Below are positions 52,933 to 60,923 of a stretch of 64,000 bases of DNA, one piece after another; within the stretch, counting starts at the first letter, position 1; the number at the start of each line of letters is the position of its first letter. This stretch comes from Paraburkholderia sp. CNPSo 3274 (GTDB taxonomy: Bacteria; Pseudomonadota; Gammaproteobacteria; Burkholderiales; Burkholderiaceae). Position numbers and translations under genes: made by a program. The notes beneath the pieces were generated by a model, which saw nothing but the letters and a program-made list of their open reading frames with translations, did not search any database and had not been told where the DNA came from. The stretch covers positions 62,001-126,000 of the forward strand of contig NZ_JAMBPR010000030.1 in assembly GCF_024206475.1 (NCBI RefSeq). The letters are read 5' to 3'.

Positions 52933-53208
52933 TCACCCGGCTGATTCCGCTGGCCTCGCATCTGCGAAGCGTCCCGCATCGATCGCGCGTATGGCGTACT
53001 CGATCGTCTCCCGATGTGCGTCGTCCGCGCTCGCCCAGCGCTGTGCGACGCAAGGCAGGTGCCAGTCCTCGACCGTCTGCTCGCCGCGCCGGATACGCAC
53101 AATGGCCATGTACCTGCCTGATCCCTGCGGAAGTACGCAGTGCCGCACAGCAATAGCGCTGGTTTCGATCGCGAAGCCCTTCCAGTTCTGATTGCGTGTA
53201 TCGTCCAT
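52933..53208 (-). CDS. Small conserved protein, 91 residues
   Basis: This small protein reads MDDTRNQNWKGFAIETSAIA, VRHCVLPQGSGRYMAIVRIR and VEDWHLPCVAQRWASADDAH. ATG 53208 is the only start consistent with the conserved N-terminus. The short beta-rich pattern with a helical end resembles small stress-linked proteins common in Burkholderiales. Function is unknown. It lies just downstream of the hsp20 pair on the same strand (80 bp gap) and may share their transcript. Confidence 0.65.
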   Translation of the reverse strand: MDDTRNQNWKGFAIETSAIAVRHCVLPQGSGRYMAIVRIRRGEQTVEDWHLPCVAQRWASADDAHRETIEYAIRAIDAGRFADARPAESAG

Positions 53209-53288
53209 GGTTGTCTGAGCGCATGTGCCGAAACGGCGCGGACCCGGCGGGCTGCGCCGCACGACCGGAAACATTCCTGTGCATGTGC

Positions 53289-53702
53289 CTAACCAACGCT
53301 CACCTCGATACGACGGGGTTTCGCTTCCTCACGGCGAGGGATGGTCAGCCTGAGCACGCCATCGCGCAGTTGCGCGTCGATGCGCGAAACGTCGAAGTCC
53401 GGGCTGAGCGCGAAGGCGCGCCGGAATTGCGGGTGGCGAACTTCGCCATGCTGCAGCCTCAGCCCGGATGGTGTCGGAATCACCGCCTCCGCCTCGATGG
53501 TCAGATTGCCGTCCTGTACCCGCACATCGAGCTTCTCGCGCGGTACCCCCGGCAGGTCCGCATATAGCGTGATGCCCCTGCTGTCCTCCAACACGTCGAC
53601 TGCGGGCGTGAGGCGGGCCGGCTGCTTCGCGGGTTCGCCGCGCTCACGGTCGGCGATGTCGTTGCGCGTCGCGCCCGTGGCCAGTTCAGTGCTGTCGTTC
53701 AT
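53289..53702 (-). CDS. Small heat-shock protein (Hsp20 family)
   Basis: This 137-residue protein is an alpha-crystallin-type chaperone that holds unfolding proteins. The ACD core is visible: PAVDVLEDSRGITLYADLPG, VPREKLDVRVQDGNLTIEAE, then FALSPDFDVSRIDAQLRDG, VLRLTIPRREE. The C-terminal IEV motif lies near the end. ATG 53702 has a strong GGAGG seven bases upstream. It follows another hsp20 gene by 34 bp and both are probably read from the heat-shock-type promoter near 54350. Confidence 0.93.
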   Translation of the reverse strand: MNDSTELATGATRNDIADRERGEPAKQPARLTPAVDVLEDSRGITLYADLPGVPREKLDVRVQDGNLTIEAEAVIPTPSGLRLQHGEVRHPQFRRAFALSPDFDVSRIDAQLRDGVLRLTIPRREEAKPRRIEVSVG

Positions 53703-53736
53703 GGTGTCCTCCGTGATCTCATGGTTCACACTGTGC

Positions 53737-54177
53737 TCACTGCACGGTGACCGCGCGCGGCTTCGACGCCTCGGAACGTCCGATGCTGATGGTCAGGCAA
53801 CCATTTGCATAGCGCGCATTGACGTTCCCGGGATCCGCGTGCTGGGGGAGCTCGATGACGCGCCGGAACGTGCCCATGAAGCGTTCGCTGGCATACACGC
53901 GCGTATCGTCACCCGCTTGCCGCTCGGGCGGCCTGCGTTCACCACTGATCGTCAGCAGTCCTTTATCAATCGAGACGTCGATCGCCGCCGGATCGAGCCC
54001 CGGTGCAAACGCAACGATCTCGACACTGTCGTCGGTGCTGCCGATGTTGAGTAGCGGAAACGTCTCGGTGCGTGTAGCGCGCAGGCTTGCGGGAAACCCC
54101 GCAAAGAGGCTGGCCATCTGCCGTTGCAGGCGGTCGAATTCGCCCAGCAGATCGGTGCTGAAGAAGGGATCGCTCAT
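53737..54177 (-). CDS. Small heat-shock protein (Hsp20 family)
   Basis: This 146-residue Hsp20 begins MSDPFFSTDLLGEFDRLQRQ and has the crystallin core VEIVAFAPGLDPAAIDVSID, GLLTISGERRPPERQ, FMGTFRRVIELPQHADPGNV and ARYANGCLTISIGRS. It is the first gene of a two-hsp20 unit. ATG 54177 has AGGAG upstream; the frame extends to 54342, but that part is the conserved leader, not protein. The leader contains a 17-bp tandem repeat and a conserved promoter block. Confidence 0.93.
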   Translation of the reverse strand: MSDPFFSTDLLGEFDRLQRQMASLFAGFPASLRATRTETFPLLNIGSTDDSVEIVAFAPGLDPAAIDVSIDKGLLTISGERRPPERQAGDDTRVYASERFMGTFRRVIELPQHADPGNVNARYANGCLTISIGRSEASKPRAVTVQ

Positions 54178-54213
54178 GACTGGCTCCTGGAAAACCGGGG
54201 CCGACACGGAGGA

Positions 54214-54247
54214 CGAACGGAACCACGCGCCGAATGGAACCACGCGC
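54214..54247. repeat. Tandem repeat, 2 x 17 bp, in the hsp20 leader
   Basis: Copies at 54214-54230 and 54231-54247 (CGAAyGGAACCACGCGC) differ at one base. They lie 37-70 bases before the hsp20 start in the transcribed leader on the minus strand. Confidence 0.85.
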
Positions 54248-54297
54248 TCCAGTCCGCCTGTCCGTGGGAAACCCCGCCGACAAACAAATCGAAACAC

Positions 54298-54361
54298 GCA
54301 GCGCTTGTCGCGACTGCCTGAGCGATGGATAAAATAGCGCATAGAACGGAAATTTCAAGAG
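54298..54361 (-). promoter_or_regulatory. Conserved heat-shock-type promoter block, copy 1
   Basis: Read on the minus strand the block starts CTTGAAATTTCCGTTC, has an AT-rich CTATTTTAT 21 bases into it, and continues to CGACAAGCGCTGC. CTTGAA is the sigma-32 -35 hexamer; the AT-rich part is in the -10 position but does not closely match CCCATNT. A near-identical block precedes the third hsp20 gene (55301-55362). Confidence 0.65.
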
Positions 54362-54483
54362 GCGCCGCAGCATGTCACGAGCGAAGTTTCATAGACGATG
54401 GCGACAGGCTTCAGGGACCGGCGCGAGTTTGCGCACGCCGCAGCGTCCCGTGGCCGCTGCGACGCACAACCCCCGGTTTGATG

Positions 54484-54556
54484 TGGGCCGTACTGGATTC
54501 GAACCAGTGACCAACGGATTAAAAGTCCGCTGCTCTACCAGCTGAGCTAACGACCC
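54484..54556 (-). tRNA. tRNA-Lys (anticodon TTT)
   Basis: The minus strand folds as a 73-nt tRNA: acceptor arms GGGTCGT and ACGGCCC (one G-U), D-arm GCTCAGCTGGTAGAGC, anticodon loop CTTTTAA reading lysine codons AAA/AAG, T-arm with GGTTCGAATCC, and discriminator A at 54484. The CCA end is not encoded. It lies between two hsp20 transcription units. Confidence 0.97.
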
Positions 54557-54601
54557 GGTCGACTTTTACCCTCGCCGTCACAGCGCTTTCCCGTGCTTGC
54601 C

Positions 54602-55165
54602 CTAACCGATATCGATCGTCCGGCGCGCGGACGGCGCTGGTTCCATTTTCGGAATCGTCAACGTGAGAACGCCATTGTCGAACTTCGCCAGAGCGCGACC
54701 GGGATCGGCGTATTCCGGCATCGGAATCGTGCGCACGAAGCGCCCGTGGGCACGCTCCAGCCTGTAGCAGCCGTTCTCCTCACTGTGTACATCCTGCTTC
54801 TTCTCACCTTGGAGCACGATCGCGCCGTCCTCGACGCTCACTTTCAAGTCTTCGCGCTCCATTCCGGGCAGTTCGGCACTCACACGCAGCACCGGTCCTT
54901 CATCGACAACGTCGATACGCGGCTGGAAACGCGACGAACTGAAGTCGCCAAACCACCGGTCGAGCGCGCCACGGCCCGCAAACGGGTCAAGAAAAAATTC
55001 CTCCATTGCGCGCCATGGTTCGCGTGAAAACAGTCGCGCGATGTCGGGCATTGAGGCACGTTCGTTTTCGCTCGCCGACGTGCTTTCCCGGCCTTGCGCA
55101 TCGGACTTGCGGGAGGCTGCTCGAAGGAACTTGAAGGGATTCCACCTTTTCGGATCAGGGCTCAT
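54602..55165 (-). CDS. Small heat-shock protein (Hsp20 family), longer form
   Basis: This 187-residue Hsp20 has a longer N-terminal arm (MSPDPKRWNPFKFLRAASRK, FSREPWRAMEEFFLDPFAGR) and the crystallin core RIDVVDEGPVLRVSAELPG, MEREDLKVSVEDGAIVLQGE, FVRTIPMPEYADPGRALAKF and GVLTLTIPKME. ATG 55165 has GGAGGA five bases upstream. It has its own copy of the conserved promoter block about 140 bp upstream. The long N-terminus suggests a different oligomer or client range from the other two. Confidence 0.93.
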   Translation of the reverse strand: MSPDPKRWNPFKFLRAASRKSDAQGRESTSASENERASMPDIARLFSREPWRAMEEFFLDPFAGRGALDRWFGDFSSSRFQPRIDVVDEGPVLRVSAELPGMEREDLKVSVEDGAIVLQGEKKQDVHSEENGCYRLERAHGRFVRTIPMPEYADPGRALAKFDNGVLTLTIPKMEPAPSARRTIDIG

Positions 55166-55300
55166 CGTATCCTCCTCCATGTTCTGGAAGGACAACCGGA
55201 TTGCATCGACTGCGCCAATTGCGCGCCCCGGCGACCTCGCGATCTGTAAAGGGTAGCCGCAAGCGCCAGTGATTTCGCACCGGAGTATGGCTGCATGACA

Positions 55301-55362
55301 GCAACGCTTGTCGCGGCTGCCGGAACGATGCATAAAATAGCCCATGGAACGGAAATTTCAAG
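55301..55362 (-). promoter_or_regulatory. Conserved heat-shock-type promoter block, copy 2
   Basis: Minus-strand sequence CTTGAAATTTCCGTTC followed by CTATTTTAT and CGACAAGCGTTGC matches copy 1 (54298-54361) at almost every position over about 62 bases. It precedes the third hsp20 gene. It also lies about 30 bases before the divergent gene at 55393, so it may affect both. Confidence 0.65.
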
Positions 55363-55392
55363 TGGTCCTTGCAACATGCCACAGGAGGCTTC

Positions 55393-56037
55393 ATGGACCT
55401 ATTCGACAGGCTTCGGGAACAGGCCGAAAGCGTGCGCCTGCCGCTCTTCGCGGTCACTGTCAGCGCCGCTGCGCGGGTCAATACGCCGCTCATCGCGATA
55501 CTCCACTGGCACGGTTTCCGGCGCGCAACGCCGCTCATGCTGCCCGGCGTGGAGATACCGGCGCGGCCAGTCCCCGGCACCGCCATCCAGATTGATGCGC
55601 CCTGGCAGAGGGTAGAAGCCGTCGACGCCATGCTGCTCGACGCGGCCTGGCAGTTCGGTGCGTGGGAGGTCGAGCGCATCGAGCGGCGCGGCTGCAATGC
55701 GATCGGCGCCGGCGCTGCCGAAGCGCTCGCCTGCCGCCAGGCGTTTGGCGACTACGGAAACGGCATGCCGCCCGACGAAGCGCTCATCGACGGTGCGAAT
55801 GATCGCGATGGCCTGATGCGACTGGCCGCGCGACGCGGCTACCTGCGGTGGCTCTTCCGACCGGTGAAGGGTGGCGTGTGGCGGGCGCTCGACGAAGCCG
55901 ACGACAGCCTGGATGCGGACGGCGGTCGGCAGCCGCCCTGCCCCGTGGAGCCGCAGCCGCGCAGCGCGCGCAAGCGCGCCCTCGGACGTACGGTCTACCG
56001 CCTTGGGACCGTCCGCCGTATCCTTTTGCCGCGTTGA
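55393..56037 (+). CDS. Hypothetical protein, 214 residues
   Basis: The protein starts MDLFDRLREQAESVRLPLFA and contains AARVNTPLIAILHWHGFRRA, DAPWQRVEAVDAMLLDAAWQ, FGAWEVERIERRGCNAIG and a C-terminal Arg-rich tail (SARKRALGRTVYRLGTVRRI). ATG 55393 has a strong AGGAGG upstream. No family is recognised; similar proteins are believed to be common in Burkholderia. It is divergent from the third hsp20 gene, sharing a 230-bp control region with a heat-shock-type block, so heat induction is possible. No membrane helix or signal peptide is visible. Confidence 0.7.
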   Translation: MDLFDRLREQAESVRLPLFAVTVSAAARVNTPLIAILHWHGFRRATPLMLPGVEIPARPVPGTAIQIDAPWQRVEAVDAMLLDAAWQFGAWEVERIERRGCNAIGAGAAEALACRQAFGDYGNGMPPDEALIDGANDRDGLMRLAARRGYLRWLFRPVKGGVWRALDEADDSLDADGGRQPPCPVEPQPRSARKRALGRTVYRLGTVRRILLPR

Positions 56038-56100
56038 AATATTTTGTTACATTTGCGATTCGCGCCCCCTCTTGAACCGAGCGTTTGCTGGCAACACGTG

Positions 56101-58227
56101 CTAGTGCCCGGGTTGCGGGACCTCCGCAAAAGTCTGCCCGATCACCGCGACGCCATCCGCAGCCCGTACGCCCTGGCCCTGAGGCAATGCGAAGATCGGA
56201 TTGATTTCCGCCTCGATCAGCCGGGAACCCAGCTCGGTCGCCATCCGGGCGAATGCGACGATCGCAGACGCCAGCGCATCAATGTCCGCGCGCGGGCGTC
56301 CGCGGAACCCGTCGAGAAGGGGAAACGTCTTCAGCTCCCGGATCAGCTCCAGTGCCTCTTCGTGCGAGAGACCGCACTCGGGATCGAGCATGCGCATCGA
56401 GGTGTCCTTGATCAGTTCGGCCGTGACGCCGCCCATGCCCAGAAGCACCGCAGTACCCAGTGGATCGCGATGGAGTCCCAGAATCATTTCGACCCCTCCC
56501 GTCACCATTTCCTGGATCAGGAAAGCCCGCACAGGCACGCCCGTTGCCGTTTCAACATCATCGCGCATCCGGTTCAGACGCGCGCCGACGGAACCCCCGG
56601 GCACGCCCACGGCAACGCCACCGATGTCGCTTTTGTGCGTGACGGTGTTCGAGAGCATCTTCAACACGACCTTTTCGCCGAACGTACGCGCCGCATCTTC
56701 AGCCTGGGCGGCGTCACTGACCACCACCTCCCTCACTGACGGCACGCCAAACCGTGCGAACAGCGCTTTCGCCTGTGCTTCATCGAGCGAGCCTGAGGGG
56801 AGTTCGCTCTGGTCGAAATGAACACGCGCGGGCGGTGTCGGCCCCGAACGCCCAGTATGCAACGTCTGGCCATACCGCCACATCGCTTCGATCGCGCTCG
56901 TTGCACTTTCGGGGCTCGTGAACGCCGGGACACCCTCACCGTTCAGCAAACGGGTAATCGCCGGCGCGTGCGGACTCACGTACGCGACTACCGGCTTGTT
57001 CGTGCCTGGCAGGGAATCGCGAATCGCCCCCGCCATCAGATCGGGCATTGCCAGTCCCGATGATCCGACAATCACGGCGACTGCATCATAGCTGGGACTG
57101 TCAAGCAAGGTTCGAATCGCACCACGCAACAATTCGGGCTGCAGGCCGGCAAGCGTGACGTCGATCGGGTTGCGATCGAGCACGGCGTGGTCACCTGTTT
57201 GCAGGGCCCGCAAACAGGCCGCCGTCGCATCGTCGGGAGCGGGCGTTTCAAAGCCGGCGACACCCAGACTGTCGGCAACAAGGGTGCCCGCGCCGCCGGT
57301 CGAAGTCAGAATCGCGACACGCTTACCCGCTGGCCGCCGGCCGATGGAGAGTGCATTGGGAAGGTCCAGCAGGTCCGCAAAAGTGGCCGCCCGGATCACG
57401 CCAGTCTGGCGGAACAACGCGTCGTACATGCGATCCGAGCCGGCAAGCGCACCCGTGTGCGACACGGCCGAACGTGCCCCCGACTCCGACCGGCCAATCT
57501 TGAACGCAACCACGGGCTTGCCCGCCTGCGCGGCGCGCAGTGCGGCGGCGCGAAATTTCTCCGGATGGCGTATCGCTTCCATATACAGCGCAATGACGGA
57601 GGTTGCGTCGTCGTCGACGAGATAGTCGATGAAGTCCGCCATATCCAGATCGGCTTCGTTGCTGGTCGATACCAGCTTCGAAAGTCCAATGCCGCACGCG
57701 GCCGCGCGCGACAGCAGCGCGCCGAGAATGCCGCCGCTCTGGGACACCACACCGATAGAGCCCGCGCGGAAGCCATCCGTTTCCAGCGCGCCGCTTGCCG
57801 AGAGTGTGATGCGGTCGGTCAGGTTGACGAGGCCGATCGTATTGGGACCAAGCAGTCGCATCGAGCCTGCTGCCTCCAGCAGTTGCGCCTGGCGTTGCGC
57901 GCCCTGCGCGCCGGTCTCTGCATAGCCGCTTGCGAGCACGATAGCCGCGCGCGTGCCGCGCTTCGCCAATTCAGCGACTGCGGCATGCGCACGCTCTGCA
58001 CCGAGCAGCACGATACCGACGTCGGGCGCAGCGGGCAGCGACGCGACGTCCGCATAGCACGTCAGCCCTTCGATCGCTTCGTAGCGCGGATTGACTGGAT
58101 AGACGGTTCCCGCGAAACCGTGCTTCTTCAGGTAGGCCACGGGCCGGCCGGAGGTCTTCGAGGGATCGGACGATGCACCGATCACCGCGACACTTTCCGG
58201 ACGCATCAGATGGGCGATTGCGTTCAT
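56101..58227 (-). CDS. Acyl-CoA synthetase, NDP-forming type
   Basis: This 708-residue enzyme has the fused ACD/Pat-like layout: a CoA-binding domain (MRPESVAVIGASSDPSKTSG), succinyl-CoA-ligase-like domains with SQSGGILGALLSRAAACGIG and a likely phospho-His loop SAVSHTGALAGSDRMYDAL, and a C-terminal ATP-grasp domain (GEKVVLKMLSNTVTHKSDIG, LIQEMVTGGVEMILGLHRD). It makes an acyl-CoA from an acid, CoA and ATP. ATG 58227 fits the family start; ATG 58245 would overlap the enoyl-CoA hydratase stop (ATGA). It would activate an acid for the hydratase encoded just upstream. Confidence 0.92.
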   Translation of the reverse strand: MNAIAHLMRPESVAVIGASSDPSKTSGRPVAYLKKHGFAGTVYPVNPRYEAIEGLTCYADVASLPAAPDVGIVLLGAERAHAAVAELAKRGTRAAIVLASGYAETGAQGAQRQAQLLEAAGSMRLLGPNTIGLVNLTDRITLSASGALETDGFRAGSIGVVSQSGGILGALLSRAAACGIGLSKLVSTSNEADLDMADFIDYLVDDDATSVIALYMEAIRHPEKFRAAALRAAQAGKPVVAFKIGRSESGARSAVSHTGALAGSDRMYDALFRQTGVIRAATFADLLDLPNALSIGRRPAGKRVAILTSTGGAGTLVADSLGVAGFETPAPDDATAACLRALQTGDHAVLDRNPIDVTLAGLQPELLRGAIRTLLDSPSYDAVAVIVGSSGLAMPDLMAGAIRDSLPGTNKPVVAYVSPHAPAITRLLNGEGVPAFTSPESATSAIEAMWRYGQTLHTGRSGPTPPARVHFDQSELPSGSLDEAQAKALFARFGVPSVREVVVSDAAQAEDAARTFGEKVVLKMLSNTVTHKSDIGGVAVGVPGGSVGARLNRMRDDVETATGVPVRAFLIQEMVTGGVEMILGLHRDPLGTAVLLGMGGVTAELIKDTSMRMLDPECGLSHEEALELIRELKTFPLLDGFRGRPRADIDALASAIVAFARMATELGSRLIEAEINPIFALPQGQGVRAADGVAVIGQTFAEVPQPGH

Positions 58228-58241
58228 GTCGGTTTCCATTC

Positions 58242-59024
58242 TCATTGCGCCTTGTTCAGGAAAGCGTGCACCGCTTCGCGATGCTCACGGCTCGTATAGC
58301 AGACCGCTTGCGCCTGGCTGCCCTGAGCAAATACCTGACTGGCGGACAGTTCATAGCTCTGGTTCAGGAGCGTCTTGCCAAGCGCTAGCGCCGTCGCGGA
58401 ACCCTGGCCAAGCTCCTGCGCCCAGGCTTGTGCCTCCTCGAGCAACCGCTGCGGAGCACATACGCGATCGGCGATACCGAGGTCGAGCGCCTCCTTCGCA
58501 TCGACCCGGCGGCCGCTGAAAATCAAGTCCTTCGCGCGCGGCAACCCCACGCGCCGCGGAAGGAAATACAGGCCGCCGCCATCCGGAATCAAACCGCGCC
58601 GGATGTAGCTCCATGCAAAGCTGGCATCTTCCGAGGCGATGACGAAATCGCAGGCCAACGCCATGTCCGCGCCAAGACCCGCCGCTGCCCCGTTCACTGC
58701 CGCGATGGTCGGCTTGGGCATCGAATAGAGCAGGTTCACGCTGTGATGCACGCGCTGTTGCCGGGACCAGCCGTTGAACGCGACCTCGCCCGCAGGCGCA
58801 TCCATGCGCTGCGCCATGCCGCTCACGTCACCGCCTGCACAGAAGCCTTTGCCGTTGCCAGTCAGCACGACGGCCCGCACCGCTGGATCAGATGACACTT
58901 TTTCGAGCGTGTGAATTAACTCAGTGCGCATGTCGTCAGTGATGGCGTTGCGCTTTTCCGGGCGGTTCAGTGTGATGACCGCGACGCCGGATTCCACTGC
59001 AAGTTGAATCATCGGGGTATTCAT
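58242..59024 (-). CDS. Enoyl-CoA hydratase/isomerase family protein
   Basis: This 260-residue crotonase-fold enzyme has VAVITLNRPEKRNAITDDM, the oxyanion-hole block VLTGNGKGFCAGGDVSGMAQ, and PKPTIAAVNGAAAGLGADMA. In classical hydratases two Glu residues do the catalysis; here the second position falls in IPDGGGLYFLPRRVG and carries Asp-Gly-Gly, so it may be an isomerase or hydrolase rather than a hydratase. It is co-transcribed with the acyl-CoA synthetase. Confidence 0.9.
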   Translation of the reverse strand: MNTPMIQLAVESGVAVITLNRPEKRNAITDDMRTELIHTLEKVSSDPAVRAVVLTGNGKGFCAGGDVSGMAQRMDAPAGEVAFNGWSRQQRVHHSVNLLYSMPKPTIAAVNGAAAGLGADMALACDFVIASEDASFAWSYIRRGLIPDGGGLYFLPRRVGLPRAKDLIFSGRRVDAKEALDLGIADRVCAPQRLLEEAQAWAQELGQGSATALALGKTLLNQSYELSASQVFAQGSQAQAVCYTSREHREAVHAFLNKAQ

Positions 59025-59195
59025 GATTGTGATGCCTGTTCGAGGTGGACGATGTGAGGTGGTGCTGGCGCTGCCGCACAGGCAGCGTGTCGTGTGATGG
59101 AGCATAGCTTTGGCTGCGTCGCCCCGAATTGGCCTCGTTCCACTGGGTGAAACAGAAGCCCTTTTCGTGCGCGACACTGCAAACGCGCGCCACGC

Positions 59196-59999
59196 TCACT
59201 GCTGGGTGCCGGCCTCGACCGGATCAAGACCGGCCTCTTCGAGGATGCTTCTCGCCCCGGGCGTTTGGAGATAACGGATCAGCGCCCTTGCGGCGTCGGG
59301 CTCGGCGGCCTCGCGAGCGACGGCTGCGGAAATCACGCTCATCTTTTGCAGCGGCTCCGGAAGCGGTCCGACGTACTGAATGCCATCAATCGCGCGTAGC
59401 TCACTGATCTGCTGCAGGCCCATATCCGCCTCCCCCCGTTCGAGGGCGACACCAACCAGTTCCTTGCCTTTGATCTGGACCATCTTGCCTTTCATGGCAT
59501 CAGTAATGCCAAGCTTGGGAAACAGGGTCCCGGTCACATAATTGCCGCTTGCCCCCTCCGAGAAGGCAACGGAGCGTGCATTGAGCAAGGCTGATCGAAC
59601 CGCGTCGGCAGAATGGATATCGGGCTTCGGCAGACCCGCACGTACCGCGATGCCGACGCGCGATATCGCGACATCGGTGCGTGTGTTCTCGACGAAACGG
59701 CCCTCGTGAATCTGTTCGTCGAGCGCGGCACCGATCATGAAACACACGTCCATCGGTTCGTGGTTCCTGATCCGCACCGGCAGGTCATCGCTCGATGTCC
59801 CGTATGACGGACCCCACGAAACGATCAACCTGTTGCCGGTTGACTTCTCGAACGCCGGAGCGATCATTTTGAACGCCGCTGACAAGGCTCCGGTTGCGAG
59901 AACGTGGATGTCTGCGGCCTGTGCGCTCATTGCACCGCACAGCGCGAGCAGCATCGGTGCAACAATCCGTAGACTGACGTGCCTGATCGGGATATTCAT
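59196..59999 (-). CDS. ModA-like periplasmic substrate-binding protein, no transporter alongside
   Basis: This 267-residue protein has a signal peptide (IVAPMLLALCGAMSAQA, cleavage before ADIHV) and the ModA/type-2 binding fold: VLATGALSAAFKMIAPAFE, SWGPSYGTSSDDLPVRI, VAFSEGASGNYVTGTLF and GEADMGLQQISELRAI. ModA proteins bind molybdate; related ones in Burkholderiales bind organic acids. No permease or ATPase genes are next to it, while CoA-activating enzymes follow, which suggests an organic-acid ligand. It is divergent from the IclR regulator (128 bp). Confidence 0.85.
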   Translation of the reverse strand: MNIPIRHVSLRIVAPMLLALCGAMSAQAADIHVLATGALSAAFKMIAPAFEKSTGNRLIVSWGPSYGTSSDDLPVRIRNHEPMDVCFMIGAALDEQIHEGRFVENTRTDVAISRVGIAVRAGLPKPDIHSADAVRSALLNARSVAFSEGASGNYVTGTLFPKLGITDAMKGKMVQIKGKELVGVALERGEADMGLQQISELRAIDGIQYVGPLPEPLQKMSVISAAVAREAAEPDAARALIRYLQTPGARSILEEAGLDPVEAGTQQ

Positions 60000-60127
60000 G
60001 ACTTTTCAATGCTCCTGTTGATGAAGACAATTCATGGCGGCTCGCGATGGTCCAGGCCGCTACGTTTGTACGAGCTTCGCCGCTAGCCCGTCACCGCGCC
60101 TGTTGCGCAACACCTGATCTCGATACG

Positions 60128-60922
60128 ATGAACGCTTCCGAAAAGATGCCTCGCCATGCCTCTGAAACCGTGTTGAACCGCTCCCTCGAACGAGGGCTGC
60201 TATTGCTGCGAGCTTTCGGGCCGGGTGCCGACGCGCTCGGCAACGGCGACTTCGTCGAGCGCACCGGATTGCCGAAAGCCACAGTGAGCCGCCTTGCTCG
60301 CACGCTGGTGGAGTGCGGCTTTCTCCAGCACGATGCGGTGCGCCAGGTCTACCGGCTTGGCGTTCCGGTACTGAGCGTGGCCCATGCGATGCGCACGGGC
60401 TCCAGAATCCTGCAGGCCAGCACGCCACTCATGCGCGAAGTCGCCCAGAAGCGCCAGATCAACGTGGGACTTGCAGCGGCCGACGGCGACGACATGGTTT
60501 ATCTCGAATCCTTTCGCTATAACCAGCGAGCTTCGCTGCGCACGGTCGTCTCCGGCCAGCGGGTACCGATGGAGCTGACCGCGCTGGGACGCGCACACCT
60601 GTCGACCCTGGACGATGACGAACGCGCGCGGCGGCTTGCATCGCTGGAGCGCCGCGGCAGCCGGCACTGGAAGCCAATCCGGCGGCAGATCCTCGAGGCA
60701 ATCGATCACGTTCGTCGTCTTGGCTACTGTGTGGCGAGCTGGCAGCCCGAAGTTGTCGCACTTGCGACGCCGTTGACGGTACCCGGGCATCCGCCGGTCA
60801 TGCTGAATTTCAGTGTGCGCACGACCGATACCCCATCAGACGTCTCGACGGCGCTCGCGGCCCCGCTGCTGCAGTTGCGCGAGGCCATCGTTCATGCGAT
60901 GGCGGTGCTGGAAAGCGACTGA
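60128..60922 (+). CDS. IclR-family regulator
   Basis: This 264-residue regulator has the IclR winged HTH (residues 17-80: VLNRSLERGLLLLRAFG, ERTGLPKATVSRLARTLVE) and the C-terminal effector domain (about 90-255: VAQKRQINVGLAAADGDDMV, LGYCVASWQPEVVALATPL). IclR proteins often respond to aromatic or organic acids. It is divergent from the binding-protein, hydratase and synthetase genes and likely controls them. ATG 60128 is the nearest start before the HTH; the longer frame from 60047 lacks homology. Confidence 0.92.
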   Translation: MNASEKMPRHASETVLNRSLERGLLLLRAFGPGADALGNGDFVERTGLPKATVSRLARTLVECGFLQHDAVRQVYRLGVPVLSVAHAMRTGSRILQASTPLMREVAQKRQINVGLAAADGDDMVYLESFRYNQRASLRTVVSGQRVPMELTALGRAHLSTLDDDERARRLASLERRGSRHWKPIRRQILEAIDHVRRLGYCVASWQPEVVALATPLTVPGHPPVMLNFSVRTTDTPSDVSTALAAPLLQLREAIVHAMAVLESD

Positions 60923-60923
60923 G

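Noticed and set aside
54484-54556. tRNA-Lys as an integration (att) site
   Set aside because: No integrase gene and no repeat of the tRNA 3' end were seen in the window.
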